A stretch of DNA of 44,813 nucleotides, from assembly GCF_003725735.1 (NCBI RefSeq), contig NZ_RJTM01000027.1, positions 1 through 44,813 on the forward strand. The letters run 5' to 3'. Numbering within the stretch: the first letter of the stretch is position 1; each line of letters starts with the position of its first letter. The translations under genes were made by a program, and so were the position numbers. Of this stretch, positions 17,318 to 25,880 are shown in pieces. Below the pieces are notes generated by a model that saw only the letters and a list, made by a program, of their open reading frames with translations, did not search any database and had not been told where the DNA came from. This stretch comes from Sinomicrobium pectinilyticum. GTDB taxonomy: Bacteria; Bacteroidota; Bacteroidia; Flavobacteriales; Flavobacteriaceae.

Positions 17318-17758
17318 TTATTTTTCGCCTTTTGCGGCAGTAAAAGTCATGAGTTCCGTCTTGCCTGAAAGCAATTGTAACGATTCTCCTTTTACTTTAT
17401 AATGATCTGCTTTATCCAACGCAGCCAGAAATTCGCTTTCCCTGTCCACCCCCATACAGGCCATTTTGGTAGAGGCCAGCTTATCGAGACTTATCCCGTT
17501 TTCTTTCGCTACGGTAAACCCTCCCATAAGCCGGTTACATCCGGCAAACCCGGAAACGCGCATTTCTTCCTTGTTGAATTCCAGGTAAGGCATTCCCTTG
17601 CCAAAATTTGTGGAATCCGCCTTTTCGCCTTCCAGAGAATCGAGCATCCATCTACCGGAAGACAACGCGGTTAAAGGATCGGTTTTAGTGGAATTGCATG
17701 ATACCGCAATTGCGGATACAAATAACATCACAGCCAGTGTACGGGTTATATTTTTCAT
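17318..17758 (-). CDS. META-domain (HslJ-like) lipoprotein
   Basis: Start chosen at the ATG at 17758, giving a lipoprotein signal MKNITRTLAVMLFVSAIAVSC. The remaining 125 residues are a META/HslJ domain: the typical WxLxSlxG here as RWMLDSLEGEKAD, then GFAGCNRLMGGF (family 'GxxGCNxxxGxy'), LASTKMACMG (family 'ixxTxMAC') and a C-terminal LQLLSGKTELMTF strand. Role in the envelope unknown; relatives affect novobiocin resistance and motility in other bacteria. It lies 42 bp behind hisIE. Confidence 0.9.
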   Translation of the reverse strand: MKNITRTLAVMLFVSAIAVSCNSTKTDPLTALSSGRWMLDSLEGEKADSTNFGKGMPYLEFNKEEMRVSGFAGCNRLMGGFTVAKENGISLDKLASTKMACMGVDRESEFLAALDKADHYKVKGESLQLLSGKTELMTFTAAKGEK

Positions 17759-17800
17759 AACAGCAGAGTTTATGGTTTCCTTAAAGGTAATAAAAAACAC

Positions 17801-18397
17801 CTATTTTTTATGCCGTTCCCTAAGAATTTTCTCCACATCGGCTAAAGTGTATCCTTTCGCCTGGAGAAGGATCAGGTAATGAAAAAGCAGGTCGGCACTT
17901 TCATTAAGAAACAGGTCCTCGTTGTCATCTTTCGCCTCAATAACAACTTCTACGGCCTCTTCTCCTACCTTTTGTGCCACCTTATTTATCCCCTTGGCAA
18001 ACAGGGAAGAAACATAACTGCCGGAGCCGGCATTTTCTTTTCTGTCCGCAATTACCCCTTCCAGGATGGAAAGAAAACCAAAATGCGGTTTGTTTTCCTC
18101 TTTCCAGCACGTATCCGTTCCCGTATGGCAGGTCGGGCCGTGTGGCCGGGCCCGGACAAGTAATGTATCCTTGTCACAATCTGCCTTAATGTCCTCCAGG
18201 TCCAGAAAATTTCCGCTCTCCTCCCCTTTAGTCCACAGGCGCTGTTTGCTCCTGCTGTAAAAGGTTACTTTTTTGGTCTCCACTGTTTTTTTATAAGCCT
18301 CCTCGTTCATATATCCGAGCATCAGTACAGTTTTTGTATCCGCATCCTGGATAATGGCAGGGACCAGCCCGTTTTCTTTGTCAAAATCTATTTCCAT
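17801..18397 (-). CDS. hisI: Bifunctional phosphoribosyl-AMP cyclohydrolase / phosphoribosyl-ATP pyrophosphatase
   Basis: HisIE fusion, 198 residues, catalysing steps 3 and 2 of histidine synthesis. The N-terminal HisI domain (about 1-110) has VLMLGYMNEEAY, TFYSRSKQRLWTKGEESGN, D-x-D-x-D (IKADCDKDTLL) and the cysteines of HGPTCHTGTDTCW that bind zinc. The C-terminal HisE domain (about 115-198) has SYVSSLFAKGINKVAQKVGEEAVE and NESADLLFHYLILL, all key acidic residues of the MazG-like fold present. It is the last his gene of the operon. Confidence 0.97.
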   Translation of the reverse strand: MEIDFDKENGLVPAIIQDADTKTVLMLGYMNEEAYKKTVETKKVTFYSRSKQRLWTKGEESGNFLDLEDIKADCDKDTLLVRARPHGPTCHTGTDTCWKEENKPHFGFLSILEGVIADRKENAGSGSYVSSLFAKGINKVAQKVGEEAVEVVIEAKDDNEDLFLNESADLLFHYLILLQAKGYTLADVEKILRERHKK

Positions 18398-18479
18398 CCT
18401 GTGTTGTTTTCTGTAGTTTAAATTAATTTTCCGGGAGTTGTTGTTTAATTGTCAGGTTACTTGAGTATTGGGTTGTTTA

Positions 18480-18519
18480 GGTAACACTCAATAACTTAAT
18501 TACTCAGTAATTCAATAAC
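18480..18519 (-). repeat. Octamer tandem repeat in the hisF-hisIE gap
   Basis: Minus strand, five contiguous 8-mers: GTTATTGA, ATTACTGA, GTAATTAA, GTTATTGA, GTGTTACC. They lie within the 164-bp gap between hisF and hisIE and encode nothing recognisable. The first and fourth units are identical. Confidence 0.6.
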
Positions 18520-18561
18520 TTTTTTAAAAACTAGAGCAAAATGCCCCAAAGTATCTACCGA

Positions 18562-19317
18562 TCAAAGCCGTACCGCAATCTCCTGTTTTTTCAGAAACCG
18601 TTTAAGGTCACCGACCTCCATTTCCTTAAAGTGAAAAACACTGGCAGCCAATGCGGCATCTGCTTTCCCTACGGTAAATGCATCGGCAAAATGCTGCATG
18701 TTTCCCGCCCCTCCGGAAGCGATGACAGGTATATTTACCATTCCGGATATTTCGGCCAGGGTATCATTGGCAAAACCATTTTTCGTACCGTCATGGTCCA
18801 TGGAAGTAAATAAAATTTCTCCGGCACCGCGCTGTTCGACCTCTCTTATCCAATCATAAAGTCGGATCTCCGTCGGGACTTTCCCGCCCACCAGGTGTAC
18901 CAGCCACTCACCATTCACTTTTTTGGCATCTACGGCCACCACCACGCACTGGCTACCGAACCTTCCCGCCAGGCGGTCTATAAGTTCCGGGTCCTTCACT
19001 GCGGAGGAGTTCACAGACACCTTATCCGCCCCGTTGTGCAATAAAACCCCCACATCTTCTACCGATGCAATACCGCCACCTACCGTAAACGGTATATCCA
19101 CCTTTTCGGCGACACGCCTTACCAGTTCGGCCAGGGTTTTGCGTTTTTCCTCGGTAGCGGAAATGTCCAGGAATACCAGTTCGTCCGCACCTTCCCTGGC
19201 ATATATTTCCGCGAGTTCCACCGGGTCCCCGGCATCCCGGAGGTCCAGAAAATTAATTCCTTTTACTGTCCTGCCGTTCTTAATATCCAGACAGGGTATA
19301 ATTCGTTTGGTCAACAT
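18562..19317 (-). CDS. hisF: Imidazole glycerol phosphate synthase, cyclase subunit
   Basis: HisF, 251 residues from the ATG at 19317 (an upstream extension of 18 codons overlaps hisA and is not family-like). It uses ammonia from HisH to close the imidazole ring, giving IGP and AICAR. The catalytic D11 ([14 protein letters not shown]) and D130-type aspartate ([12 protein letters not shown]) are present, as are the two phosphate-binding half-barrel motifs (FTVGGGIAS and VIASGGAGN). The stop of hisA is 44 bp upstream. Confidence 0.97.
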   Translation of the reverse strand: MLTKRIIPCLDIKNGRTVKGINFLDLRDAGDPVELAEIYAREGADELVFLDISATEEKRKTLAELVRRVAEKVDIPFTVGGGIASVEDVGVLLHNGADKVSVNSSAVKDPELIDRLAGRFGSQCVVVAVDAKKVNGEWLVHLVGGKVPTEIRLYDWIREVEQRGAGEILFTSMDHDGTKNGFANDTLAEISGMVNIPVIASGGAGNMQHFADAFTVGKADAALAASVFHFKEMEVGDLKRFLKKQEIAVRL

Positions 19318-19360
19318 AATCCGATGTTCTTCTTTGTTTCCGGTAACCGATGTCCCGGTA

Positions 19361-20098
19361 TTATTGCGCAATAATATACTGCTCCAGTTCTTTTAAGCTG
19401 ATGTTTCCTTCGTATATGGCCTTACCGATAATGGTCCCTTCACAACCGAGTTCTTTCAACCGGGGCAATTCTTCAAAAGCCGATATCCCGCCGGAAGCGA
19501 TAAGCTTTACTCCTTTAATATTTTCCAGCATTTTGGCATAAAGGTCAAATGCCGGCCCTTTGAGCATGCCATCTTTGCTGATATCAGTACATATCACATA
19601 TTCAATACCTTCTTTTCTATACTCTTGTACAAAAGGATTTAAATCGATACTTGAATTTTCCTGCCAGCCGCTTATGGCGATCTTTTCTCCGGTTTCTCCC
19701 GGCAGGACATCAGCGCCGAGGATAATTTTTCCGGGGCCGTACTGTTTAAGCCATCCCAGGAAAGTCTCCCGGTCCTTCACCGCAATACTTCCCCCTGTTA
19801 CCTGCCGCGCACCGCTCTCGAAAGCAACTCTGAGGTCTTCGTCCGATTTGAGTCCGCCCCCGAAATCGATCTTTAACCGGGTTTGGGAAGCTATCTGTTC
19901 CAGTACCTTGTAATTGACAATATGACTGCTTTTTGCCCCGTCCAGGTCTACCAGGTGAAGGTATTCTATACCGTGGGCTTCAAATGCTCTGGCTACTTCC
20001 AGCGGGTTTTCATTGTATATTTTACGGGTGTTGTAATCGCCTTTCGAAAGGCGTACACATTTGCCTTCTATAATGTCTATTGCGGGGATGATTCTCAT
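19361..20098 (-). CDS. hisA: Phosphoribosylformimino-AICAR-P isomerase
   Basis: HisA, 245 residues, the step-4 Amadori isomerase; a (beta/alpha)8 barrel related to HisF. Catalytic D8 in [14 protein letters not shown] and the second catalytic Asp in [13 protein letters not shown] are in place. Phosphate sites are FGGGLKSD and IASGGISAF. Downstream of hisH after 85 bp, within the operon. Confidence 0.97.
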   Translation of the reverse strand: MRIIPAIDIIEGKCVRLSKGDYNTRKIYNENPLEVARAFEAHGIEYLHLVDLDGAKSSHIVNYKVLEQIASQTRLKIDFGGGLKSDEDLRVAFESGARQVTGGSIAVKDRETFLGWLKQYGPGKIILGADVLPGETGEKIAISGWQENSSIDLNPFVQEYRKEGIEYVICTDISKDGMLKGPAFDLYAKMLENIKGVKLIASGGISAFEELPRLKELGCEGTIIGKAIYEGNISLKELEQYIIAQ

Positions 20099-20183
20099 AT
20101 TTGTTTTAATTAATTATTCCAATCCCGTATTTAAAAAATACGACAATCGTGATAGAGATACACGGCCGTATATCTCTGCAAGG

Positions 20184-20765
20184 TTATATTTTTAAAAAAT
20201 TTTCCAATATCCTGGCGCCTGCGGCGCTGCTTTTTTCGGGGTGAAACTGCACGCCGTAAAAATTGTTTTTATGCAATGCCGAAGCGTATTCCACCTCGTA
20301 GTCTGTCAGGGCTATGGCCTCTTTGCAACGCGGAGCATAATAACTGTGAACGAGATACATAAATTCGTCCTCTTTAACACCTTCGAACAAGGGGGATTTT
20401 AACCCGTGTATCTGGTTCCAGCCTATCTGCGGCACTTTTACCCTTTCGGAAAAGCGTATGATATCCACATCAAAAATACCCAGCCCTTTGGTATTGCCTT
20501 CTTCGGAAGAGGCGCACATCAGCTGCATGCCCAGGCAAATCCCCAGCACGGGTTGTTTTAATTCCGGGATAATCCTGTCTATTCCTGTAGCCTGTAGTTT
20601 CCACATAGCACTCCCGGCTTCTCCCACTCCAGGGAATATGACTTTATCGGCATGGCGGATGGCTTCCGCATCATCCGTGAGAACTGCTTCATATCCCAGG
20701 CGTTCTATGGCAAACCGGATACTCTGAATATTACCTGCTCCGTAATCTATAATAACTAATTTCAT
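20184..20765 (-). CDS. hisH: Imidazole glycerol phosphate synthase, glutaminase subunit
   Basis: HisH, 193 residues, class I glutamine amidotransferase. Catalytic triad: C77 (LGICLGMQ), H175 and E177 (VQFHPEKS). The N-terminal DYGAGNIQS motif contacts HisF. It passes ammonia to HisF, encoded two genes downstream; hisA lies between the two subunits, which is the common order in Bacteroidota. Confidence 0.97.
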   Translation of the reverse strand: MKLVIIDYGAGNIQSIRFAIERLGYEAVLTDDAEAIRHADKVIFPGVGEAGSAMWKLQATGIDRIIPELKQPVLGICLGMQLMCASSEEGNTKGLGIFDVDIIRFSERVKVPQIGWNQIHGLKSPLFEGVKEDEFMYLVHSYYAPRCKEAIALTDYEVEYASALHKNNFYGVQFHPEKSSAAGARILENFLKI

Positions 20766-20955
20766 AAATATGAGGTTAGAAGTTAGAAATACGAAGTCTG
20801 TTTAAGCCCGGTAATAACGGACGATCTCAACTCCGTACTTTTAACTTCATATTTCTAATTTCAAATCATTCCTTACAAGTACGAAATACATTTGAGCCTG
20901 ACTATAATAAATTATTCCAACTTCCAACTTCGTACTTCTATCTTCTTACTTCAAA
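20766..20955 (-). repeat. Heptamer-like repeats and large inverted repeat between hisB and hisH
   Basis: In the minus-strand RNA a run of 7-mers of the type GAAGTNN (20918-20950) is followed by a second, related run (20830-20862) and by an inverted third run (20766-20797). The second and third can fold into a stem of roughly 26 bp with mismatches and a loop of about 32 nt. The 14-base end of hisB with its stop (from 20951) is repeated at 20861-20874. This looks like repeat growth by slippage that captured the end of hisB. Confidence 0.65.
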
Positions 20956-22084
20956 TCATTCCTTTGGTCGTGGGAAGCACCATTTTTTCCACATCGCGTT
21001 TTACGGCCATTTTTATGGCTTTTGCAAAAGCTTTGAAGATAGCTTCGATCTTGTGATGTTCATTAGTCCCTTCTGCTTTAACATTCAGGTTGGCCCCTGC
21101 TCCGTCGGTAAAGGACTTAAAAAAATGGTAAAACATCTCGGTAGGCATCTTCCCTATCATCTCGCGTTTGAACTCTGTTTCCCATACCAGCCAGTTCCTT
21201 CCCCCGAAGTCTATGGCTACCTGTGCAAGACAGTCGTCCATAGGCAGGCAAAAACCATAGCGTTCTATCCCCAGTTTATTTCCAAGTGCTTTCCGGAATA
21301 CTTCGCCCAAGGCAATGGCCGTATCTTCTATGGTATGATGCTCATCTACTTCCAAGTCCCCCTTTACTTTGATTTCCAGGTCCATCTGTCCGTGACGGGC
21401 CAACTGGTCGAGCATGTGGTCAAAAAAGGCGATCCCGGTATATATGTCGCTTTTCCCCGTGCCGTCCAGGTTAAGGGTAATGGCGATGTCCGTTTCGTTG
21501 GTTTTCCTGGCCACGGAAGCCTTGCGGCTCTGTAGTTTCAGAAATTCGTAAATATCTTTCCAGTCGGAGGTTTCCAGTACAATGCAGGATTTTATCTCTT
21601 CCTGTCCCAGCGTAACTTCCCCGGTGCCAAGGTTGGTGGCATTATTTATAAATATACCTTTACTTCCGAGGTTCTTGGCCAGTTCCACATCCGTAAGACG
21701 GTCCCCGATGACAAAAGAATTTTCGAGGTCGTAATCGTCGGAGAAATATTTGGTAAGCAATCCTGTTTTAGGTTTCCGGTTGGGTGAATTTTCATGGGGA
21801 AAAGTCCTGTCTATATAAACGGCGTCAAAAACGATACCTTCATTTTCCAGGCTTTTCAGGATAAAATCCTGTACAGGCCAGAACGTGTCTTCCGGAAAGT
21901 CGTCGGTACCCAAACCGTCCTGGTTGGTTACCATAACGAGTTCGAAACCCAGCTCCTTCGCAATCCTGGGAAGCCATGTAAACATGCCGGGGTAGAATTC
22001 CAGTTTTTCGAAAGCGTCTATCTGTTCGTCTTCCGGTTCACGTATCAGGGTACCGTCCCTGTCTATAAATAGTACTTTTTGCAT
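20951..22084 (-). CDS. hisB: Bifunctional histidinol-phosphatase / imidazoleglycerol-phosphate dehydratase
   Basis: HisB fusion, 377 residues. Residues 1-165 are a HAD phosphatase (FIDRDGTL with the two catalytic aspartates; the DRLTDVELA motif near the end). Residues 185-377 are the IGP dehydratase: the two His-rich metal motifs [15 protein letters not shown] and EHHKIEA are present, along with [12 protein letters not shown]. It performs steps 6 and 8 of the pathway. Lies 50 bp behind hisC. Start ATG at 22084. Confidence 0.97.
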   Translation of the reverse strand: MQKVLFIDRDGTLIREPEDEQIDAFEKLEFYPGMFTWLPRIAKELGFELVMVTNQDGLGTDDFPEDTFWPVQDFILKSLENEGIVFDAVYIDRTFPHENSPNRKPKTGLLTKYFSDDYDLENSFVIGDRLTDVELAKNLGSKGIFINNATNLGTGEVTLGQEEIKSCIVLETSDWKDIYEFLKLQSRKASVARKTNETDIAITLNLDGTGKSDIYTGIAFFDHMLDQLARHGQMDLEIKVKGDLEVDEHHTIEDTAIALGEVFRKALGNKLGIERYGFCLPMDDCLAQVAIDFGGRNWLVWETEFKREMIGKMPTEMFYHFFKSFTDGAGANLNVKAEGTNEHHKIEAIFKAFAKAIKMAVKRDVEKMVLPTTKGMI

Positions 22085-22134
22085 ATTACTTTTTTGTTTT
22101 ATATCCGTTGTTTTTTAAGGCTGGTCCGTATTTG

Positions 22135-23184
22135 TTACAGTTCTCCGAGAGCCTGTACCAGCCTTTTATTTTCTTCGGGGGTGCCTACGGTAAAACGCAG
22201 GCAGTTCTGGCAAAGCGGCTGCGTGGTACGGTTTCTGGTCACAATACCTCTTGCCACCAACTGTCCGTACCTCTTACCCGCATCATCCACCCTTGCCAGG
22301 ATAAAATTGGCATCGGAACGAAATACTTCCGACACATAAGACACTTCCAGTAATTCTTTAAATAAAAGCGCTTTCTGTTCCTTTATTTCAATAACTTCTG
22401 TCTTCACTTTTTCAGGTTCCAGCAATCGTTTCAGCGCTCGTTTCTGTGTGAGTCCGTTTACGTTATACGGAGGTTTTATTTTATTGAGTACGGCAATGAT
22501 TTCTTCGGAGGCATAGCATATACCCAAACGTATACCGGCCATGCCATATGCCTTGGACAATGTTTGGGTAATCACCAGATTGGGATATACGGCAAGTGCG
22601 GACAACCAGCTTTCCTTATCGGAGAAATCGATATAGGCCTCGTCTATCACTACAAGTCCGCCGAAATCTTTCAGCAGTTTTTCAACCGTCTCCCCGGAAA
22701 ATGAATTTCCGGTAGGGTTATTCGGGGAACACAGGAACAATATCCTGGTATTCTCATCCGCCTTTTCCAGTATTTCAGGAACTTTCGGTTGAAAGTCAGC
22801 GGATAACAGCACTTCCCTGTTCTCCACATTATTTATATCTGCCAGCACTTTATACATACCATATGTGGGTGGCAAGGTGATAATATTGTCTGTTCCCGGT
22901 TCGCAGAAAGCCCTGTACAACAGGTCCAGGACCTCGTCACTGCCGTTCCCCAGCAGAATGTTTGCCGTGCGTACATTCTTTTGTTTCGCCAGAACTTCTT
23001 TTATCTTGCGTTGCTGCGGATCGGGGTAACGGTTTACATCCGTTTCGTTAGGGTTTTCATTGGCGTCGATAAAAACCATATCCGCATCAAAATCCTCAAA
23101 CTCATCCCTTGCCGAGGAATAAGGTTTCAGCTTCGCCACATTGGGGCGTATCAGTTTGTCTATCCGGAATGTCATCATTTCCAT
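22135..23184 (-). CDS. hisC: Histidinol-phosphate aminotransferase
   Basis: HisC, fold-type I PLP aminotransferase, 349 residues from the ATG at 23184, which lies one base after the hisD stop, so the two genes are tightly coupled. The open frame reaches 14 codons into hisD but that part is not family-like. Motifs: LGNGSDEVLD, FLCSPNNPTGN, VVIDEAYIDFS, and the cofactor lysine in TQTLSKAYGMAGIRLG. Converts imidazole acetol phosphate to histidinol phosphate with glutamate. Confidence 0.97.
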   Translation of the reverse strand: MEMMTFRIDKLIRPNVAKLKPYSSARDEFEDFDADMVFIDANENPNETDVNRYPDPQQRKIKEVLAKQKNVRTANILLGNGSDEVLDLLYRAFCEPGTDNIITLPPTYGMYKVLADINNVENREVLLSADFQPKVPEILEKADENTRILFLCSPNNPTGNSFSGETVEKLLKDFGGLVVIDEAYIDFSDKESWLSALAVYPNLVITQTLSKAYGMAGIRLGICYASEEIIAVLNKIKPPYNVNGLTQKRALKRLLEPEKVKTEVIEIKEQKALLFKELLEVSYVSEVFRSDANFILARVDDAGKRYGQLVARGIVTRNRTTQPLCQNCLRFTVGTPEENKRLVQALGEL

Positions 23185-23185
23185 T

Positions 23186-24475
23186 TTATGAATTTCTAAG
23201 GCTGTTAAGACGCAGGGTAACCGCATTTTTATGTGCCTGTAATCCTTCTGCCTCCGCCATAATTTCTATGGCCCTTCCTATGCTTTGTATCCCTGTTTCC
23301 GATATCTTCTGAAAAGTTACGGACTTGGTAAAACTATCCAGGTTTACCCCGCTGTAATTACGCGCATAACCATTGGTTGGCAGCGTATGGTTAGTTCCGG
23401 AAGCATAATCGCCTGCACTTTCCGGGGTGTAGTTCCCGATAAATACGGAACCGGCATTGATAATACCGTCCGTATAAAACGCCTCATCCTGCGAGCAGAT
23501 AATCAGGTGTTCCGGCCCGTATACGTTAATCAGGTCCAGGGCTTCGTTTTTATCCGTTACATAGATCAGTCTGGAATTTTGTATGGAAGCCTCTGCTATT
23601 GTTTTTCTCGGCAGCTCTTCGATCTGCGAAGCAATTTCGCCTTCTACTTCATCTATAAGATCCCTGGAAGTGGAAACGAGAATCACCTGGCTGTCCGTTC
23701 CGTGCTCCGCCTGCGACAACAGGTCCGAAGCCACAAAGGAAGCATTGGCACTGTCGTCTGCCACAACGAGCAGTTCCGAAGGACCGGCAGGCATATCAAT
23801 AGCTACACCGTACTGTGTGGCCAATTGCTTGGCTACGGTAACATATTGGTTCCCCGGACCGAATATCTTGTATACCGGGGGAATACTCTCCGTGCCGAAG
23901 GTCATTCCGGCAATGGCCTGAATTCCTCCCACCTTAAGTATTTTGGTCACTCCGCATAGTTTTGCCGTATACAGGATGGCCGGGTTTATCTTTCCCTGCT
24001 TGTCCGGTGGCGAACAGAGTATAATTTCCCCGCAACCTGCAATACCGGCCGGAACGGCAAGCATAAGAACAGTGGAAAAGAGTGGTGCCGTACCTCCGGG
24101 GATATATAACCCTATTTTCTGAATGGGTCTTTTTTCCTGCCAGCATTCGATACCTTCTGTAGTGGTTACCGACACCTTTCCGGTCTTCTGTGCACGGTGA
24201 AATTTCTCTATATTGTCCTTCGCAAGACGAATAGCTTCTTTCAATTCGGCCGGAACCAGGCCTTCGGCTTCTTCTATCTCCACATCTGTAACGGCTGTCT
24301 GTTTTAAGGTAACCCCGTCAAAAAGAGAAGTGTATTTGGATACCGCACGATCTCCTTTACCCCGGATCTCCGTAAATATTTCTTTTACCATAGCTTCTAT
24401 ATCACCTATGGTCTGTGTGGGCCTTTTTAAAAGTTCCGGCCATTCTTCCCTGGCGGGACCGTATATCTTGTTCAT
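23186..24475 (-). CDS. hisD: Histidinol dehydrogenase
   Basis: HisD, 429 residues, the two-step NAD-dependent zinc enzyme that makes L-histidine. Motifs: YIPGGTAPLFSTVLMLA, GPGNQYVTVAKQ, DMPAGPSELLVVAD, LLSQAEHGTDSQVILV (with Q and H zinc ligands), NAGSVFIGNYTPESAGDYASG and NHTLPT with the C-terminal histidine ligand. Full family length. Second gene of the operon, 126 bp after hisG. Confidence 0.98.
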   Translation of the reverse strand: MNKIYGPAREEWPELLKRPTQTIGDIEAMVKEIFTEIRGKGDRAVSKYTSLFDGVTLKQTAVTDVEIEEAEGLVPAELKEAIRLAKDNIEKFHRAQKTGKVSVTTTEGIECWQEKRPIQKIGLYIPGGTAPLFSTVLMLAVPAGIAGCGEIILCSPPDKQGKINPAILYTAKLCGVTKILKVGGIQAIAGMTFGTESIPPVYKIFGPGNQYVTVAKQLATQYGVAIDMPAGPSELLVVADDSANASFVASDLLSQAEHGTDSQVILVSTSRDLIDEVEGEIASQIEELPRKTIAEASIQNSRLIYVTDKNEALDLINVYGPEHLIICSQDEAFYTDGIINAGSVFIGNYTPESAGDYASGTNHTLPTNGYARNYSGVNLDSFTKSVTFQKISETGIQSIGRAIEIMAEAEGLQAHKNAVTLRLNSLRNS

Positions 24476-24601
24476 ATGCCTTTTATTTAGTATTGCTTGA
24501 TTAGCTGTAATTTCAAATCCGTTTTTTCTGAAAGTGATACCCTATGATCCGGTAGCCGGAATTTCACTCTTTGTCATTGTTTACATTTCACCTGTTTTTT
24601 A

Positions 24602-25459
24602 TTAAAGTACCATTTTTTCTATGGGACATATCAAAATACCCTCCGCACCGACTGCTTTCAGCTCATCAATGACATCCCAGAATTTATTCTTATCGATCAC
24701 CGAGTGCAAACTACTCCAGCCCTCTTCTGCCAACGGCATTACCGTCGGGCTCTTAAGCACGGGAAGGATATTGCCCACCGCCTCTATTTTGTCATTGGGG
24801 ACGTTCATCAGTATATACCGGGAATTCCTGGCCTTCAATACCGACTGTATACGGAAACGCAGTTTGTCCAGAATAACGTTGTTTTCTTTGGCAACAGCAG
24901 GAGATACGGCAAGTACGGCTTCGCTCTTTAAGATGACCTCTACTTCTTTCAGGTTATTCTTAAACAAGGTACTTCCACTCGAAACAATATCTACAATAGC
25001 GTCGGCAAGACCAATATTGGGGGCAATTTCCACGGAACCGGATATCTGGTGAAGATCGGCACGGATACCTTTGGAGGCCAGGAACCCGTTTACCGTGTTC
25101 GGATACGAAGTAGCAATCTGCATACCATCAAGATCTTTTATAGACGTGTATTCGAACGTCTTGGGAACGGCCAGGGAAACACGGCATTTTGAAAAGCCCA
25201 GTTTTTCCACAACTTCTATTCCCTCTCCCTTTTCCACCAGCAGGTTATCCCCCACAATAGCTACATCAACCACCCCGTCTTTGAGATACTGGGGGATATC
25301 CGAGTTCCTTAGAAACAGGACTTCAAGGGGAAAATCGGAAGCTTCCGCCTTTAACTGATCGTTACCATTGTTTATGGAAATACCACAATCTTTAAGGATC
25401 TTAAGGGAATCTTCATTTAGACGCCCGCTCTTTTGAATGGCAATTTTTAGTTTGTTCAT
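24602..25459 (-). CDS. hisG: ATP phosphoribosyltransferase (long form)
   Basis: HisG, 285 residues, first enzyme of the pathway, joining PRPP and ATP. Its length and C-terminal segment (VMPLAEEGWSSLHSVIDK and LKAVGAEGILICPIEKM) mark the long form, which carries its own regulatory ACT-like domain and needs no HisZ; it should be feedback inhibited by histidine. Catalytic half: KIAIQKSGRL, the substrate-binding VDVAIVGDNLL, IVDIVSSGSTL (PRPP loop). It is the first structural gene behind the leader. Confidence 0.97.
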   Translation of the reverse strand: MNKLKIAIQKSGRLNEDSLKILKDCGISINNGNDQLKAEASDFPLEVLFLRNSDIPQYLKDGVVDVAIVGDNLLVEKGEGIEVVEKLGFSKCRVSLAVPKTFEYTSIKDLDGMQIATSYPNTVNGFLASKGIRADLHQISGSVEIAPNIGLADAIVDIVSSGSTLFKNNLKEVEVILKSEAVLAVSPAVAKENNVILDKLRFRIQSVLKARNSRYILMNVPNDKIEAVGNILPVLKSPTVMPLAEEGWSSLHSVIDKNKFWDVIDELKAVGAEGILICPIEKMVL

Positions 25460-25520
25460 TTTTTTGCTTGGTTTGCCCTGTCCGGGATATTTTTACATTT
25501 TTTTCTTACTCGGGATTATG

Positions 25521-25559
25521 AAAATAAAAAAAGCCCGTTTGATACACTCAAACGGGCTT
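25521..25559 (-). terminator. Attenuator terminator of the his operon
   Basis: On the minus strand AAGCCCGTTTGA (25548-25559) pairs over 12 bp with its complement (25531-25542), loop of five, followed by a U-rich tract (TTTTTATTTT). It lies between the leader peptide and hisG, so it can stop the operon when histidine is plentiful. Confidence 0.9.
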
Positions 25560-25592
25560 AATATGGGTTAAAGAATTACATGCATACCATTA

Positions 25593-25649
25593 TCACCTCG
25601 CCTGAGTGCAAGTGTAAAAATGATGATGATGTAAAACTATAGGATTCAT
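25593..25649 (-). CDS. hisL: his operon leader peptide
   Basis: A 57-bp minus-strand frame encodes MNPIVLHHHHFYTCTQAR, with four consecutive CAT histidine codons at positions 7-10 and a TGA stop. It begins about 14 nt after the expected transcription start of the his promoter and ends 33 nt before the terminator stem. Shortage of charged tRNA-His should stall a ribosome at the His codons. The bases TGCACTCA just after them (in ACT TGC ACT CAG) can pair with TGAGTGTA in the terminator's 5' arm and loop, eight pairs with one G-U, to form an antiterminator. This is the classical layout of his attenuation. Confidence 0.9.
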   Translation of the reverse strand: MNPIVLHHHHFYTCTQAR

Positions 25650-25668
25650 TTCTTCTTTTGTTGTGATG

Positions 25669-25698
25669 CAAATTTAAATTAAAAATTATTCAGATCAA
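25669..25698 (-). promoter_or_regulatory. his operon promoter
   Basis: Minus strand: TTG (25696-25698), 19 nt, TAAATTTG (25669-25676), a full match to the Bacteroidota sigma consensus TTG-N19-TAnnTTTG. The leader ATG is about 20 nt downstream of the -7 element. Confidence 0.88.
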
Positions 25699-25784
25699 CA
25701 AAAATAATCTCAAAATTTTATAACATTCTACCCGGATATTGTAACAAAAAGATCGCAACCCGCCATATATCGCCGGGACGGATG

Positions 25785-25813
25785 TTGTTCCTTTTGTAAG
25801 AATTTTATATTTT
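25785..25813 (+). promoter_or_regulatory. Promoter candidate of the toxin-like cassette
   Basis: TTG (25785-25787), 18 nt, TATATTTT (25806-25813), one mismatch from TAnnTTTG, about 70 bp before the ATG of the JAB-like gene and directed away from the his operon. Confidence 0.5.
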
Positions 25814-25880
25814 TAACAAAAATTAAGAAATTACCGGAGCCAGCCGGACCCGGTTTTTATTCAATGAATGCAAACATTTT

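Noticed and set aside
20766-20955. CRISPR array in the hisB-hisH gap
   Set aside because: The repeats are 7-mers with variable bases and no spacers of constant length; no array of this kind is present anywhere in the window.
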